64,000 bases of DNA from positions 1-64,000 of the forward strand of contig JAVBWA010000040.1 in assembly GCA_036677685.1 (NCBI GenBank), in the 5' to 3' direction. Every line of letters starts with the position of its first letter. The first letter of the stretch is position 1. Made by a program: the position numbers and the translations under genes. Below the pieces are notes generated by a model that saw nothing but the letters and a program-made list of their open reading frames with translations, was not told where the DNA came from and did not search any database. This document shows positions 34,356 through 43,671 of the stretch, piece by piece. Origin of the DNA: JAQUBU01 sp036677685 (lineage in GTDB: Bacteria > Bacillota > Syntrophomonadia > Syntrophomonadales > Syntrophomonadaceae).

Positions 34356-34736
34356 ATGAAAGAAATGCCTCAAATATCTGATGCCGAATGGCGGGTAATG
34401 CAGGTTATCTGGGGGAAATCACCGGTTACAGCCAACGAAGTAATAGTACAGTTGGAGAAGGATACCGATTGGAAGCCCAAGACCGTCAAGACCCTGATCA
34501 GGCGGCTGGTTGATAAAAAGGCTCTGGGATTTCAAAAAGAGGGTAAGGCCTACCTGTATTATCCTCTAATTACCGAAAATGAAGGCATTAGGGTCGAAAG
34601 CGAAGCTTTCCTCAAAAAAGTTTTTAATGGTTCCTTAAATCTAATGCTGGCAAATTTCATCGATGAACAAAAATTTACAGAAGGGGAATTGGCCGAGCTT
34701 AGACGCATTATAGACGGCAGCGGGCAAAGGAGATGA
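34356..34736 (+). CDS. BlaI/MecI-family repressor
   Basis: 126 aa. ATG 34356 is chosen because GGAAAGGGGG precedes it and BlaI proteins begin around ISDAEWRVM. The winged helix has ISDAEWRVMQVIWG, TANEVIVQL and TVKTLIRRLVDKKAL; the C-terminal dimer helices follow (LMLANFIDEQKFT). It should bind the two TACAnnTGTA operators and repress its own operon. In beta-lactam systems it is cleaved after the partner M56 protease senses drug. Here the protease has a different sensor, so the signal is probably not a beta-lactam. It overlaps the next gene by 4 nt. Confidence 0.9.
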   Translation: MKEMPQISDAEWRVMQVIWGKSPVTANEVIVQLEKDTDWKPKTVKTLIRRLVDKKALGFQKEGKAYLYYPLITENEGIRVESEAFLKKVFNGSLNLMLANFIDEQKFTEGELAELRRIIDGSGQRR

Positions 34737-36292
34737 GTATCGTGCAAGCAGTATCTGCCATCTTTGAATGGGTAGTAATGTCGTCACTGGCGGGAAGTAT
34801 AATGATCCTGCTTATCCTTGGCGTAAAAACCGGATTTAAGGGCGCCCTGGGCGCCAATTGGCATTATTATATATGGTTCTTGTTGCTGCTCAAACTAATT
34901 ATTCCTTTTACCCCCGAAAGCCCGGCAAGTATTTATAACCTGGTTAAACTTGATTCATTCAAAGCTGCCGAGCCCGCTCTGTTAAACAGTGCGGAAAACG
35001 GCCAACCACAAGCGGCGACTGGAGACCATGATTTGGCGGACCGTCCTGCATTTGCAGACTTGAATTCACAAGTGGTTGAAAGAGATTTTGCAACTCACCT
35101 AAAAGGAGAGATTTTTTTAATTGTATGCTGGTTGGTTGGTGCAGTGATGTTGGCTTTTTATACAATATTTATTAACTTAAAACTCCGGTATCGGCTAAGA
35201 TCCGGGCACATGGTTAATGATGCGGCAATTATACATATATTTGAAAGCAGCAAATCAGTGATGAAGATTAAAAAGCGTATTCCCGTCATAGTTGATGACA
35301 GCATCAGAACTCCAGCTTTGTTCGGTATTATAAATCCAGTTCTGCTTATGCCCCATGGTTTAATCAAAAACCTGAATGAAAATGAATTACGGTATATCAT
35401 ACTTCACGAACTTGCTCACTATAAACGGAAAGATATCCTGGTTAACTGGACAGCCGTAATGATGCGGATTGTACACTGGTTTAATCCGATTATTTGGTAC
35501 GGTTTTTATCGAATGCGTCTGGATTGTGAACTGGCCTGTGATGCTCTGGTTCTTTCGGCATTGGAGCCGCCCAAGTATAAGGAATATGGAAATGCGATTA
35601 TTCGAGTATTGGAGGAAATGACCCTTAAACCGCAATGGATTCCCGGAACCATTCAAATGCTGACTCCAAAGTCAAATATCAAGAGGAGGATTTCCATGAT
35701 ATCAAGTTTCAGAAAAGAATCAATGGGCCTCAGCATAATTACGGTAATCGTATTCGTTGCTATAGGCATGGTCGGTTGTACTGCCGCTCCCGGTACTGAT
35801 GTTATTAAATCCAGTAAACAGGATGAACGGAGTTCACAGTTGCTGACCGACTTAAAAACCAATCAGATGCTGGCCGGAACTGTAGATGTAGAAGGCCCGG
35901 GAGTAGTAGTGACCCTTACCGATGGAGATACTGACATATATTGTAGAGTCCATGATTCCGATATATTAATGATGATAAATTCGCTGATGGTTGCCGGAGC
36001 CGAAGCCATATCGGTCAACGGTGAGCGTGTGATCAACAGCAGCGGGATAGTATGTCAGGGTGCCCAAATAGAAATAAATGGTAAACCGTCTGACGGACCT
36101 TTCGTTATAAAAGCTATCGGAAGCAGTGAAAGAATGGTTAATGATATGGATAGAAAGGGTAGTTATGCCCAGAATCTTGAAGCATTGGGCATAAATATAA
36201 AAATAGAAAAGAGCGAAAAACTGACCATACCCAAATATGAAGGAAAGGTCGATTTTGAGTATGCCAAACCGGTGGAAGAAAAGATCCTCTAA
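34733..36292 (+). CDS. M56 (BlaR1-type) membrane metallopeptidase with C-terminal DUF881-like domain
   Basis: 519 aa. TMs at about 14-32, 44-60, 124-148 and 331-349. The cytoplasmic zinc protease between TM3 and TM4 has HELAH (225-229) and the downstream CELACD acidic motif (265-270), matching BlaR1. Beyond TM4, where BlaR1/MecR1 carry a penicillin-binding sensor, this protein has a domain (about 365-505) that looks like DUF881: VEGPGVVVTL, VHDSDI, AGAEAISVNGERV, GPFVIKAIG and LGINIKIEKSEKLTIP. I know no BlaR1-type protein with this fusion. It likely cleaves the upstream BlaI when the outer domain senses a cell-envelope signal. ATGA overlap with blaI supports a two-gene operon. A terminator follows. 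Confidence 0.85.
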   Translation: MSIVQAVSAIFEWVVMSSLAGSIMILLILGVKTGFKGALGANWHYYIWFLLLLKLIIPFTPESPASIYNLVKLDSFKAAEPALLNSAENGQPQAATGDHDLADRPAFADLNSQVVERDFATHLKGEIFLIVCWLVGAVMLAFYTIFINLKLRYRLRSGHMVNDAAIIHIFESSKSVMKIKKRIPVIVDDSIRTPALFGIINPVLLMPHGLIKNLNENELRYIILHELAHYKRKDILVNWTAVMMRIVHWFNPIIWYGFYRMRLDCELACDALVLSALEPPKYKEYGNAIIRVLEEMTLKPQWIPGTIQMLTPKSNIKRRISMISSFRKESMGLSIITVIVFVAIGMVGCTAAPGTDVIKSSKQDERSSQLLTDLKTNQMLAGTVDVEGPGVVVTLTDGDTDIYCRVHDSDILMMINSLMVAGAEAISVNGERVINSSGIVCQGAQIEINGKPSDGPFVIKAIGSSERMVNDMDRKGSYAQNLEALGINIKIEKSEKLTIPKYEGKVDFEYAKPVEEKIL

Positions 36293-36317
36293 ATTTGAAA
36301 AATAAATCTCGGAATGC

Positions 36318-36352
36318 AAGGGGAGGGGATGAAAAAACTCCTCCTTTTTTCT
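36318..36352 (+). terminator. Probable terminator after the M56 gene
   Basis: GGGGAGGGG and CTCCTCC arms with an A-rich loop are followed by TTTTTT. Confidence 0.65.
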
Positions 36353-36595
36353 GGTCTATCTGCGAACTGTTAAGTAAAATCATATTTATCGACAAAAGAT
36401 TAATTTATTCGAAGGACAGAAACCAAAGTTGGCAACCGCATATAAACCTGCTTATAAATAGTGGTTTACATAATAAATAATATTGTCACCTAATAATCCG
36501 GATAATCAACCAACAACAAAAGAAAGACCGTATTTTTGTTGGTTAAACCCGCAAATTTGTTATAATGGTCCTATCATATATAGGGAGATGCAAGA

Positions 36596-37678
36596 TTGGA
36601 TAAGCAAATGTCATTAATAACGGATAAGGTTCAAAACGGAATCCGTTTATCGCATGAAGATGGGGTATACCTTTATAATTCCCGTGATTTATTGGCTCTG
36701 GCCAAGCTGGCCCGGGACCGGAAGCTGAAAACATCCAACCGGGATGTTTTCTTCAATGTTAACCGCCATATTAATCTGACTAATATCTGTGTGTCCCGCT
36801 GCCAGTTTTGCGCCTTTGGAGTCGATGAGGACGGGTCGGGAAGACCTTATTTAATGACTCCGGAAGCGGCTTTTGAGTATGGGGCGGAGGCTGTGGATTA
36901 TGGAATAACCGAATTTCATGTGGTAAGTGCTATGCACCCGCATATGGGACTGGATTATTATGTAGAAGTAATTAATCGTCTGCACCGGGGGTATCCACAT
37001 ATTCATATCCAGGCCTTTACAGCGGTGGAGATTTTTCATTTTGCAAAAATCAGCGGTCTTTCAGTCCGTGAAGTATTGACCAGGTTAAAGGATGTTGGTC
37101 TTGGCTCTATGCCGGGCGGGGGTGCGGAAATTCTAAATGACAACATTCGCCGGCAGCTATGCCCGCGCAAGGCTAATAGTGAAGAGTGGCTGGAGGTTCA
37201 CCGTATTGCGCATGAATTGGGGATTAAGACGAATTGCACCATGTTGTTCGGACATATTGAAACTATTGAAGATAGAGTCGCCCATCTCATACGTTTGCGG
37301 GAATTACAGGATGAAAGCCCTGGCTTTCAGGCCTTTATACCGCTGCCCTTCCTGCCCGAAAACACCAAGCTAGATCACTTGAAGAGAACCAGTTCTGTGG
37401 ATGATCTCAAGACCATTGCCATATCCCGTTTAATGCTGGATAATATCGACCATATCAAAGCTTTCTGGATTATGCTGAGTCTGCCGATTGCCCAGATCGC
37501 CCTGGAGTTCGGAGCGGATGATATAGACGGCACCGTGGTTGAAGAGCGCATCATGCATGCAGCCGGGGCCGGCACCGAGAAGGGTATAAGCAAAGATACC
37601 ATAATCAAAGTTATAAAAGAAGCCGGATATCAACCGGTAGAGCGCGATACGCTCTATAATGTCATTAAGGCATATTAA
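36596..37678 (+). CDS. mqnE: Aminofutalosine synthase (radical SAM)
   Basis: 360 aa. TTG start 8 nt after AGGGAG; a later ATG at 36608 lies 20 nt from the site. The radical-SAM cysteines are in CVSRCQFCAFG. AFTAVEI, GGGAEILNDN and LRELQDESPGFQAFIPLPF are MqnE features. It joins adenosylation of 3-[(1-carboxyvinyl)oxy]benzoate to give 6-amino-6-deoxyfutalosine in the futalosine route to menaquinone. It is first of four genes of that route, with mqnA, mqnC and a phosphorylase downstream. TATAAT at 36561 may be its -10. Confidence 0.92.
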   Translation: MDKQMSLITDKVQNGIRLSHEDGVYLYNSRDLLALAKLARDRKLKTSNRDVFFNVNRHINLTNICVSRCQFCAFGVDEDGSGRPYLMTPEAAFEYGAEAVDYGITEFHVVSAMHPHMGLDYYVEVINRLHRGYPHIHIQAFTAVEIFHFAKISGLSVREVLTRLKDVGLGSMPGGGAEILNDNIRRQLCPRKANSEEWLEVHRIAHELGIKTNCTMLFGHIETIEDRVAHLIRLRELQDESPGFQAFIPLPFLPENTKLDHLKRTSSVDDLKTIAISRLMLDNIDHIKAFWIMLSLPIAQIALEFGADDIDGTVVEERIMHAAGAGTEKGISKDTIIKVIKEAGYQPVERDTLYNVIKAY

Positions 37679-37904
37679 ATGTGAGGCGTTAGGCGTGAGG
37701 GGTAAGGGGTATTAAACTCCTGGCTCTTTACTGATTCTATTCCCCTAGCAAGATTTACATGAGAAGTATTGGTAATACATGATTCTTTGTGAATTTATAT
37801 TTGCAGCCTCAAAAGAAGATGTATTCCAAAACTTCCATTCATATTTGAGTGGGTTCTATAAGGAATAAAGATGTTTAAAGTACAACCGAAGGGAGTTTGC
37901 TTAA

Positions 37905-38732
37905 ATGCAGCCGCGTGTAGGACATATACAATTTATCAATTGTTTCCCGTTGTTTTATGGTCTTATTGAGAAGAAATTTTTACTGGAAATCGATCTGATT
38001 AAGGGCAGTCCGGCCGATTTAACCAGGATGCTGCAGGCCAACATCCTGGATCTGGCTCCGATCCCCTCTATATCATACGCCCGCAATTATAAAGACTATG
38101 TGCTCCTGCCGGATATATCGATTAGCTGTGATGGCCCGGTTATGAGTATTTACCTGTTCTCCAAGCTGCCAATAGATCAATTGCACCGCAAAAAGATTGC
38201 GCTTACCAATACTTCCGCAACTTCCCAGGCTTTGCTGCGCATTATTATGGCGCGCTATTATAATATACAACCCGAATACTTTACTTCCGCTCCCGAATTG
38301 GGCGCCATGTTAATGGAAGCCGATGCGGCGCTCTTAATAGGAGATGAAGCTTTGCGCTCCCGCTACAAGAATAAAGACCGTCTCCATATTTACGACCTTG
38401 GTGAGGTATGGAAACAGTTTACCGGCCTGCCCATGGTTTTTGCGGTCTGGGCGATCCGCCGGGATTTTGCCGCCAAATACCAGCAGCAGTTGCAGGAAAT
38501 TAAACAGACTTTTTGTGATTCGATAAAATTCTCTTTGGATAATATTCAGGACGTAGCAGCCAAAGCTTCTCAATGGGAGGACTTTGGAGCCGATTACATG
38601 GTCGATTATTTCCATTGCCTGCGTTTTGATTTTAATTCACGCAAGCAGGAAGGATTGCTGGAATATTTTCGGCAGGCCAAAAATCAGGGCTTGTTAGATG
38701 AAGTACCACCTTTGGAAATTTTGGATGTTTAA
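37905..38732 (+). CDS. mqnA: Chorismate dehydratase
   Basis: 275 aa. GAAGGGAG precedes the ATG. MqnA uses a periplasmic-binding-protein-like fold to dehydrate chorismate to 3-enolpyruvylbenzoate, the first step of the futalosine pathway. Seen: GHIQFINCFPLFYGL, GSPADLTRMLQ, PIPSISYARN, TNTSATSQALLRI and LLIGDEAL, all typical. It sits 226 nt after mqnE and 2 nt before mqnC. Confidence 0.9.
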   Translation: MQPRVGHIQFINCFPLFYGLIEKKFLLEIDLIKGSPADLTRMLQANILDLAPIPSISYARNYKDYVLLPDISISCDGPVMSIYLFSKLPIDQLHRKKIALTNTSATSQALLRIIMARYYNIQPEYFTSAPELGAMLMEADAALLIGDEALRSRYKNKDRLHIYDLGEVWKQFTGLPMVFAVWAIRRDFAAKYQQQLQEIKQTFCDSIKFSLDNIQDVAAKASQWEDFGADYMVDYFHCLRFDFNSRKQEGLLEYFRQAKNQGLLDEVPPLEILDV

Positions 38733-38734
38733 TT

Positions 38735-39811
38735 ATGGAAGCTAAATTGAACGCAAGCATATTGCTGCAAGATGTGTTAAACGGGCACCGGATGAGTGAT
38801 GAGGAATTTATCTTGCTTTACCGGGAAGGGGACCTGCTGGAGATAGGGCAGGCTGCCAATCAAATCCGGGTCAAGCGATTTCCCGGTAATACAGCGACAT
38901 TTGTTATTGACCGCAATATAAACTACACCAATATTTGTTCCTGCCAGTGCAAGTTTTGCGCTTTTTACCGCCGTAAGGAAGATGCCGATGCTTATGTTAT
39001 TAACCGGGAAACCTTAATGGGAAAGATTGATGAAGCGGTAAAACTTGGTGCATCACAACTAATGATTCAGGGCGGTTTAAACGAAGACCTGGGTATAGAA
39101 TTTTTTGAAGATATATTTGCTGCTATTAAAGCCCGTTATGATATATACATTCATTCGCTTACCGCACCGGAAATCGTATATATAGCCCGAAATTCCGGAT
39201 TGACCATTAAGGATACGCTGCTGCGCCTGCAGAGGGCGGGGCTGGACTCCCTGCCTGGAGGAGGTGCGGAAGTCCTGCATGATGAAGTACGCCAGGTGAT
39301 CAGCCCCAATAAAATAAAAAGCCGGGAGTGGCTGGAAGTCATGCGGACTGCCCACACGATAGGTATAAAATCCACGGCTACCATGATGATGGGAAGTATC
39401 GACAACCTGGAACACCGCCTGGTTCATTTGCAGCAAATAAGGAAATTGCAGGATGAAACCGGGGGGTTTAGATCCTTTATAGTCTGGACTTACCAGCCTG
39501 GCAACACCGAACTGATGGGAGATAAGCTATCATCCCTGGAGTATCTGCGTTTTCTGGCTTTGGCACGCCTATACCTGGATAATTTCGAACATATTCAAGG
39601 TAACTGGTTGACCCAGGGCCAAAAAATCGGGCAGTTGTCGCTATTCTTCGGCGCTGATGATTTGGGCAGCATTATGATTGAGGAAAACGTTGTACGGGCC
39701 GCCGGGGTGGAATATAAGATGCAAAAGAGTGAAATGATTGAATTAATCAGAGCGGCTGGCCGGGTCCCGGCTCTGCGTGATACGGAATACAACATAGTGG
39801 AAAAGTATTAG
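38735..39811 (+). CDS. mqnC: Cyclic dehypoxanthinylfutalosine synthase (radical SAM)
   Basis: 358 aa. Radical-SAM cysteines in CSCQCKFCAFY; LMIQGGLNEDLGIEFFED and AGLDSLPGGGAEVLHDEVR are MqnC hallmarks. It cyclises dehypoxanthine futalosine. It is a close paralogue of the upstream mqnE but differs in the LMIQGG motif, used to tell the two apart. Start ATG 38735, 2 nt after mqnA; the ribosome site is weak, fitting translational coupling. Confidence 0.92.
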   Translation: MEAKLNASILLQDVLNGHRMSDEEFILLYREGDLLEIGQAANQIRVKRFPGNTATFVIDRNINYTNICSCQCKFCAFYRRKEDADAYVINRETLMGKIDEAVKLGASQLMIQGGLNEDLGIEFFEDIFAAIKARYDIYIHSLTAPEIVYIARNSGLTIKDTLLRLQRAGLDSLPGGGAEVLHDEVRQVISPNKIKSREWLEVMRTAHTIGIKSTATMMMGSIDNLEHRLVHLQQIRKLQDETGGFRSFIVWTYQPGNTELMGDKLSSLEYLRFLALARLYLDNFEHIQGNWLTQGQKIGQLSLFFGADDLGSIMIEENVVRAAGVEYKMQKSEMIELIRAAGRVPALRDTEYNIVEKY

Positions 39812-39923
39812 TCGATGTATGTTAAACCTATAGGAAAGGTATATACATATTATAGATGAAAAGAGATAAAGGCAATGTCTGCAAAATTATCGTTAAACCA
39901 GATTCGATTTAAGGAGATCAACC

Positions 39924-40787
39924 ATGGATATACCGAAATGTGAAATAGGCTTGATCGGCGGCTCCGGTACCCTTAGTGCAGAAATACCGGAAGACCTGGG
40001 ATTGGATTATATAGAAGTTAAAGCCAGGAATTTGATATTTGAGACCCCTTACGGCTCCAGCCCTGAGTTCAAGTGCTTGTGGCTGCATAAGGCAGGGGGA
40101 CACACCCGCTCAACGGGAATGTCCCCCACAAAAGTCCTGTGCTGCAGGATGCATGGCTGGAGATCCGGAGTAAGCCGTGCCGATGCTTCACGACAGGTTT
40201 TTTGGGTTTTTAAACAGGCGGGAGTTAAAAAAGTGCTGGCCGAGGGCGGTGTTGGAGCTATAAATCACCTGCTTCGACCCCGGGATATTGTCATTCCCCA
40301 TGATTATATGGATTTTTCGATGCGCAAGGATGTATGCCTGGAAGATAGATATCTGCTTATGATGCGTGATGCGTTATGTGTTAATATGATAAAAAAGCTG
40401 GATGAAACTATAACTCACCATTGGACAAAGGGAAGGGTTTTTGACCGGGGTGTTTATGTCAACACTGACGGGCGGCACTTTGAAAGCCCGGCGGAAGTTG
40501 GCATGTTTAAAATGTCCGGGGGGGACATAGTGGGGCAAAGCCTCTGCCCGGAAGTTTACCTGGCCAGGGAAATCGGGGCTTGTTATGCAGGTGTGTATCT
40601 GGTGGTAAACTATGCGGAGGGAATTGTCAGTCCCTGGCAGCATGAAGAATTGAAAGATATATTTAATATGGAGAGCCTGGCTTTGGGGAGATGTGTATTT
40701 GAATTTCTAAGGGGCCTGGAATTCGAAAAATCATGCAATTGCGCTGAACTGCGCAAGGATACCCTTTTAACAAAAGTATTTAAATAA
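39924..40787 (+). CDS. MTAP/PNP-family nucleoside phosphorylase, divergent
   Basis: 287 aa, AAGGAGATC before the ATG. The fold is clear: IGLIGGSGT at the start, ETPYGSSP, a GVGAIN loop, GRHFESPAEVGMF, LCPEVYLAREIG and VVNYAEG (N at about 228). In MTAP the last motif has Asp; Asn is found in purine phosphorylases that take 6-oxopurines such as hypoxanthine. The usual RHGxxH and VNYRANIWAL phosphate/ribose segment is replaced by RMHGWRSGVSRADASRQVF. Placed after mqnC, it may act on futalosine or aminofutalosine in place of MqnB. Cleavage by phosphorolysis would not give the MqnC substrate, so hydrolysis or another role is possible. Confidence 0.75.
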   Translation: MDIPKCEIGLIGGSGTLSAEIPEDLGLDYIEVKARNLIFETPYGSSPEFKCLWLHKAGGHTRSTGMSPTKVLCCRMHGWRSGVSRADASRQVFWVFKQAGVKKVLAEGGVGAINHLLRPRDIVIPHDYMDFSMRKDVCLEDRYLLMMRDALCVNMIKKLDETITHHWTKGRVFDRGVYVNTDGRHFESPAEVGMFKMSGGDIVGQSLCPEVYLAREIGACYAGVYLVVNYAEGIVSPWQHEELKDIFNMESLALGRCVFEFLRGLEFEKSCNCAELRKDTLLTKVFK

Positions 40788-40875
40788 TGAGGCTTCCTAC
40801 TTAAGAACCATCACTAATGTAAAACCGTAGTTAATTGCGGCAGGTTAAGGCTCAAGACGAATGGGAGGAATTAAA

Positions 40876-43650
40876 ATGAGGACGGAAAACCGAAAACCCA
40901 TAAGCAGTACCATTAAACTGCTGATATTTGTGGTTATACTGATGGCAGCTTCCAAAATAGCGAGCCTTTATATGGAATGGCTGTGGTTCCAATCAGTTGA
41001 TTTTTCCAGTGTTTTTTCCACAATACTGCTGAACAAAATAGCCCTCTATATTGTTATGTTCCTGGCTACCCTGGCATTGTTCATGTTTAACCTGCATTTG
41101 ACCCGGCGACATTTGGGTACCATTGAGGATCGCCCCGATGAAACTGAAGACGGACGCAATATAATATATTTGAACCGGGACAGTTCGGGCTGGCAAAATT
41201 TCCTCAAAGGCAAAAACTCCAAATGGCTGTTTATCGCGGTAAGCCTTTTTGCGGCATTCGTAGTCAGCTCGGTGGCAGCCGAAAACTGGGTAATAGTCCA
41301 ACAATACATTAATCGTGTAACGATAGGCACCGTTGACCCGGTTTTTCACAAAGACCTGAGTTTTTATTTCTTTAACCTTTCCTTTTATAAATTCATCTAC
41401 AGCACCTTAATGATGGCGATGATCCTGCTCATTACAGTCACTGCAGCTGTCTACCTGGTTAATGCCTCGTCCGAACTTTTGTTCGGTGATTGGCGGCAAT
41501 TCAGTTTTGCCAAAGGGCATATGGCAGTTCTGCTGGCTCTGGTATTTGGACTGAAAGCCTGGGGCTACAAGCTGGCTGCTTATAATATACTGTTTTCTTC
41601 TTCGGGGATTATTTACGGAGCAAGTTATACCGATATATTTGCCCGTCTGCTGTCCTACCGTGTCTTGCTCCTGGTATCGGCGGCCCTGGCGATAGTTATT
41701 TTAGTTAACATTTTCTTCAAGAAATTTAGCTGGATTTTGATCAGCTTGGGAGCCTGGCTGCTGCTGGCAGTGGTATTAGGTGGGGTTTACCCGTCACTGA
41801 TTCAAAATCTAGTAGTTAAACCCAATGAATATAACAAAGAAAAGCCTTATATCGAAAACGCCATAAAATTCACCCGCCAGGCCTATGCTCTGGATGCCGC
41901 CGAAATTAAGGAATTTAAACTCGATAACAGCACTCTTGACATAAGCAATCCGGATTATCAAAGCACCATAAACAACATCCGCCTCTGGGACTGGCAGCCC
42001 ATAAAAACCACCTACAAAAACCTCCAGCAGCTGCGCAGTTATTATGTTTTCAACGATGTTGATGTTGACCGTTATATGGTAAACGATCAATACCGGCAGG
42101 TTATGATTGCGGCCCGGGAAATTGACCAGGAAGAACTTCCTTCCACAGCCAAGACCTGGATTAACCAGCGCCTGATGTACACCCATGGCTACGGCGTAGT
42201 GATCAGCCCGGTTAATGAAATTGCGGAAGAAGGCTTCCCTAAATTCTTTATCAAAGATATACCGCCGCGCTCCAGCGATAATTTAAAAATAAAGAGACCG
42301 GAAATATATTTTGGCGAAAGCACCAATGACTATGTAATAGTTAATACCAAGCAGAAAGAATTTGATTATCCGGCCGGAGAAAAGAATGTAAATTCCATAT
42401 ACCAGGGTAAAGACGGTATTCAAATTAAAAACATTGCCCGCCGCCTTTTATTTAGCTGGGCATTAAAAGACTATAAAATGCTGCTGTCCACTGAAATCAC
42501 CAACCAAAGCCAGATCCTAATGAACCGCAACATCACACAGAGAACCCAGATGGTGGCGCCGTATCTGCAGTTTGACAGCGATCCCTATATGGTGGTAAAC
42601 GATGACGGCAAGCTCTACTGGATGCTGGACGCCTATACGGTTACCGATAAATATCCGTATTCACAGCCTTTTGACGATTATGGCAACAATTATATCCGCA
42701 ATTCTGTAAAAGTGGTACTGGATGCCTATTCGGGAAAAATGAATTTTTATATTGCAGACCCCACTGACCCTATTATTCAAACTTATAGCAAAATATTTCC
42801 CCAGGTCTATAAACCACTGGCCCAAATGCCGGCCGGTCTTAAAAAACATCTCCGCTATCCGGAAGATATATTCACCGTTCAGGCTGAGATGTACAAAACA
42901 TTCCATATGACCGATTCCTCGGTTTTCTATAATAAAGAAGACCCGTGGCTGATTCCCAACGAGATTATGGGCAGTGAACTCACCAAAATGGAGCCTTATT
43001 ATATTGTCATGCACCTGCCGGGAGCAGCTAAAGCGGAATATATACTGATGACCCCATTTTCGCCGAAGAGCCGCCCCAATATGGTGGCGTGGATGGCAAC
43101 CCGTATGGATGGGGACAATTATGGCAAAATGCTGGTCTATCGTTTCCCCAAACAGGAGACTATTTATGGTCCGGAGCAGATAGAATCGCGGATCAACCAG
43201 AATACTGAAATATCACAGCAATTGAGCCTCTGGGATCAGCGGGGATCTCAGGTATATCGAGGCAATCTCTTAGTTATTCCCTTGAAAAACTCCATAATCT
43301 ACGTGGAACCGCTTTACCTGCAGGCGCAAAACAACAAGCTGCCCGAGCTTAAGCGGGTGATCGTAGCATTTGAAAATAAAATTGTAATGGAACCATCACT
43401 GGATCAAGCTTTGTTAAAGCTGTTTAATAAGAGTTCAGGTTCAGCTGCAACTGAAAAGGTTGAAAAACCAGTAATAAACGTGGACGACAATCTGGCTACT
43501 ACCGAGGGGATTGAAGGTCTGGCGAAACTGGCCCGCGAGTATTATGACCGGGCCAACCAACTGCTCAAAGAAGGCGATTGGGCTGGTTATGGCGAGAATA
43601 TCGATAAATTGAATGAAGTTATTAGCAAGCTGGAAGCTGCAGCGAAGTAG
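40876..43650 (+). CDS. UPF0182 (COG1615) large membrane protein
   Basis: 924 aa. ATG 40876 is chosen because GGGAGG precedes it. Seven or so N-terminal TMs (to about 310) are followed by a large outer domain and a terminal helix-rich region (EYYDRANQLLKEGDW). Family motifs seen: WLWFQSVDFSSVF, VKPNEYNKEKPYI and a YVVNDDGKLYWMLDAYT-like run. The family is common in Actinobacteria and Clostridia and lacks a known function. It is likely an envelope or transport protein. Followed after 21 nt by the SGNH hydrolase, with which it may be cotranscribed. Confidence 0.88.
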   Translation: MRTENRKPISSTIKLLIFVVILMAASKIASLYMEWLWFQSVDFSSVFSTILLNKIALYIVMFLATLALFMFNLHLTRRHLGTIEDRPDETEDGRNIIYLNRDSSGWQNFLKGKNSKWLFIAVSLFAAFVVSSVAAENWVIVQQYINRVTIGTVDPVFHKDLSFYFFNLSFYKFIYSTLMMAMILLITVTAAVYLVNASSELLFGDWRQFSFAKGHMAVLLALVFGLKAWGYKLAAYNILFSSSGIIYGASYTDIFARLLSYRVLLLVSAALAIVILVNIFFKKFSWILISLGAWLLLAVVLGGVYPSLIQNLVVKPNEYNKEKPYIENAIKFTRQAYALDAAEIKEFKLDNSTLDISNPDYQSTINNIRLWDWQPIKTTYKNLQQLRSYYVFNDVDVDRYMVNDQYRQVMIAAREIDQEELPSTAKTWINQRLMYTHGYGVVISPVNEIAEEGFPKFFIKDIPPRSSDNLKIKRPEIYFGESTNDYVIVNTKQKEFDYPAGEKNVNSIYQGKDGIQIKNIARRLLFSWALKDYKMLLSTEITNQSQILMNRNITQRTQMVAPYLQFDSDPYMVVNDDGKLYWMLDAYTVTDKYPYSQPFDDYGNNYIRNSVKVVLDAYSGKMNFYIADPTDPIIQTYSKIFPQVYKPLAQMPAGLKKHLRYPEDIFTVQAEMYKTFHMTDSSVFYNKEDPWLIPNEIMGSELTKMEPYYIVMHLPGAAKAEYILMTPFSPKSRPNMVAWMATRMDGDNYGKMLVYRFPKQETIYGPEQIESRINQNTEISQQLSLWDQRGSQVYRGNLLVIPLKNSIIYVEPLYLQAQNNKLPELKRVIVAFENKIVMEPSLDQALLKLFNKSSGSAATEKVEKPVINVDDNLATTEGIEGLAKLAREYYDRANQLLKEGDWAGYGENIDKLNEVISKLEAAAK

Positions 43651-43671
43651 TAATACCGGAGGATAGAAGGA

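Noticed and set aside
31575..37710. Short match GGCGTGAGG-TAAGGGGT near 31577 and 37690
   Set aside because: About 20 bp and imperfect; too short to call a repeat family from this window alone.
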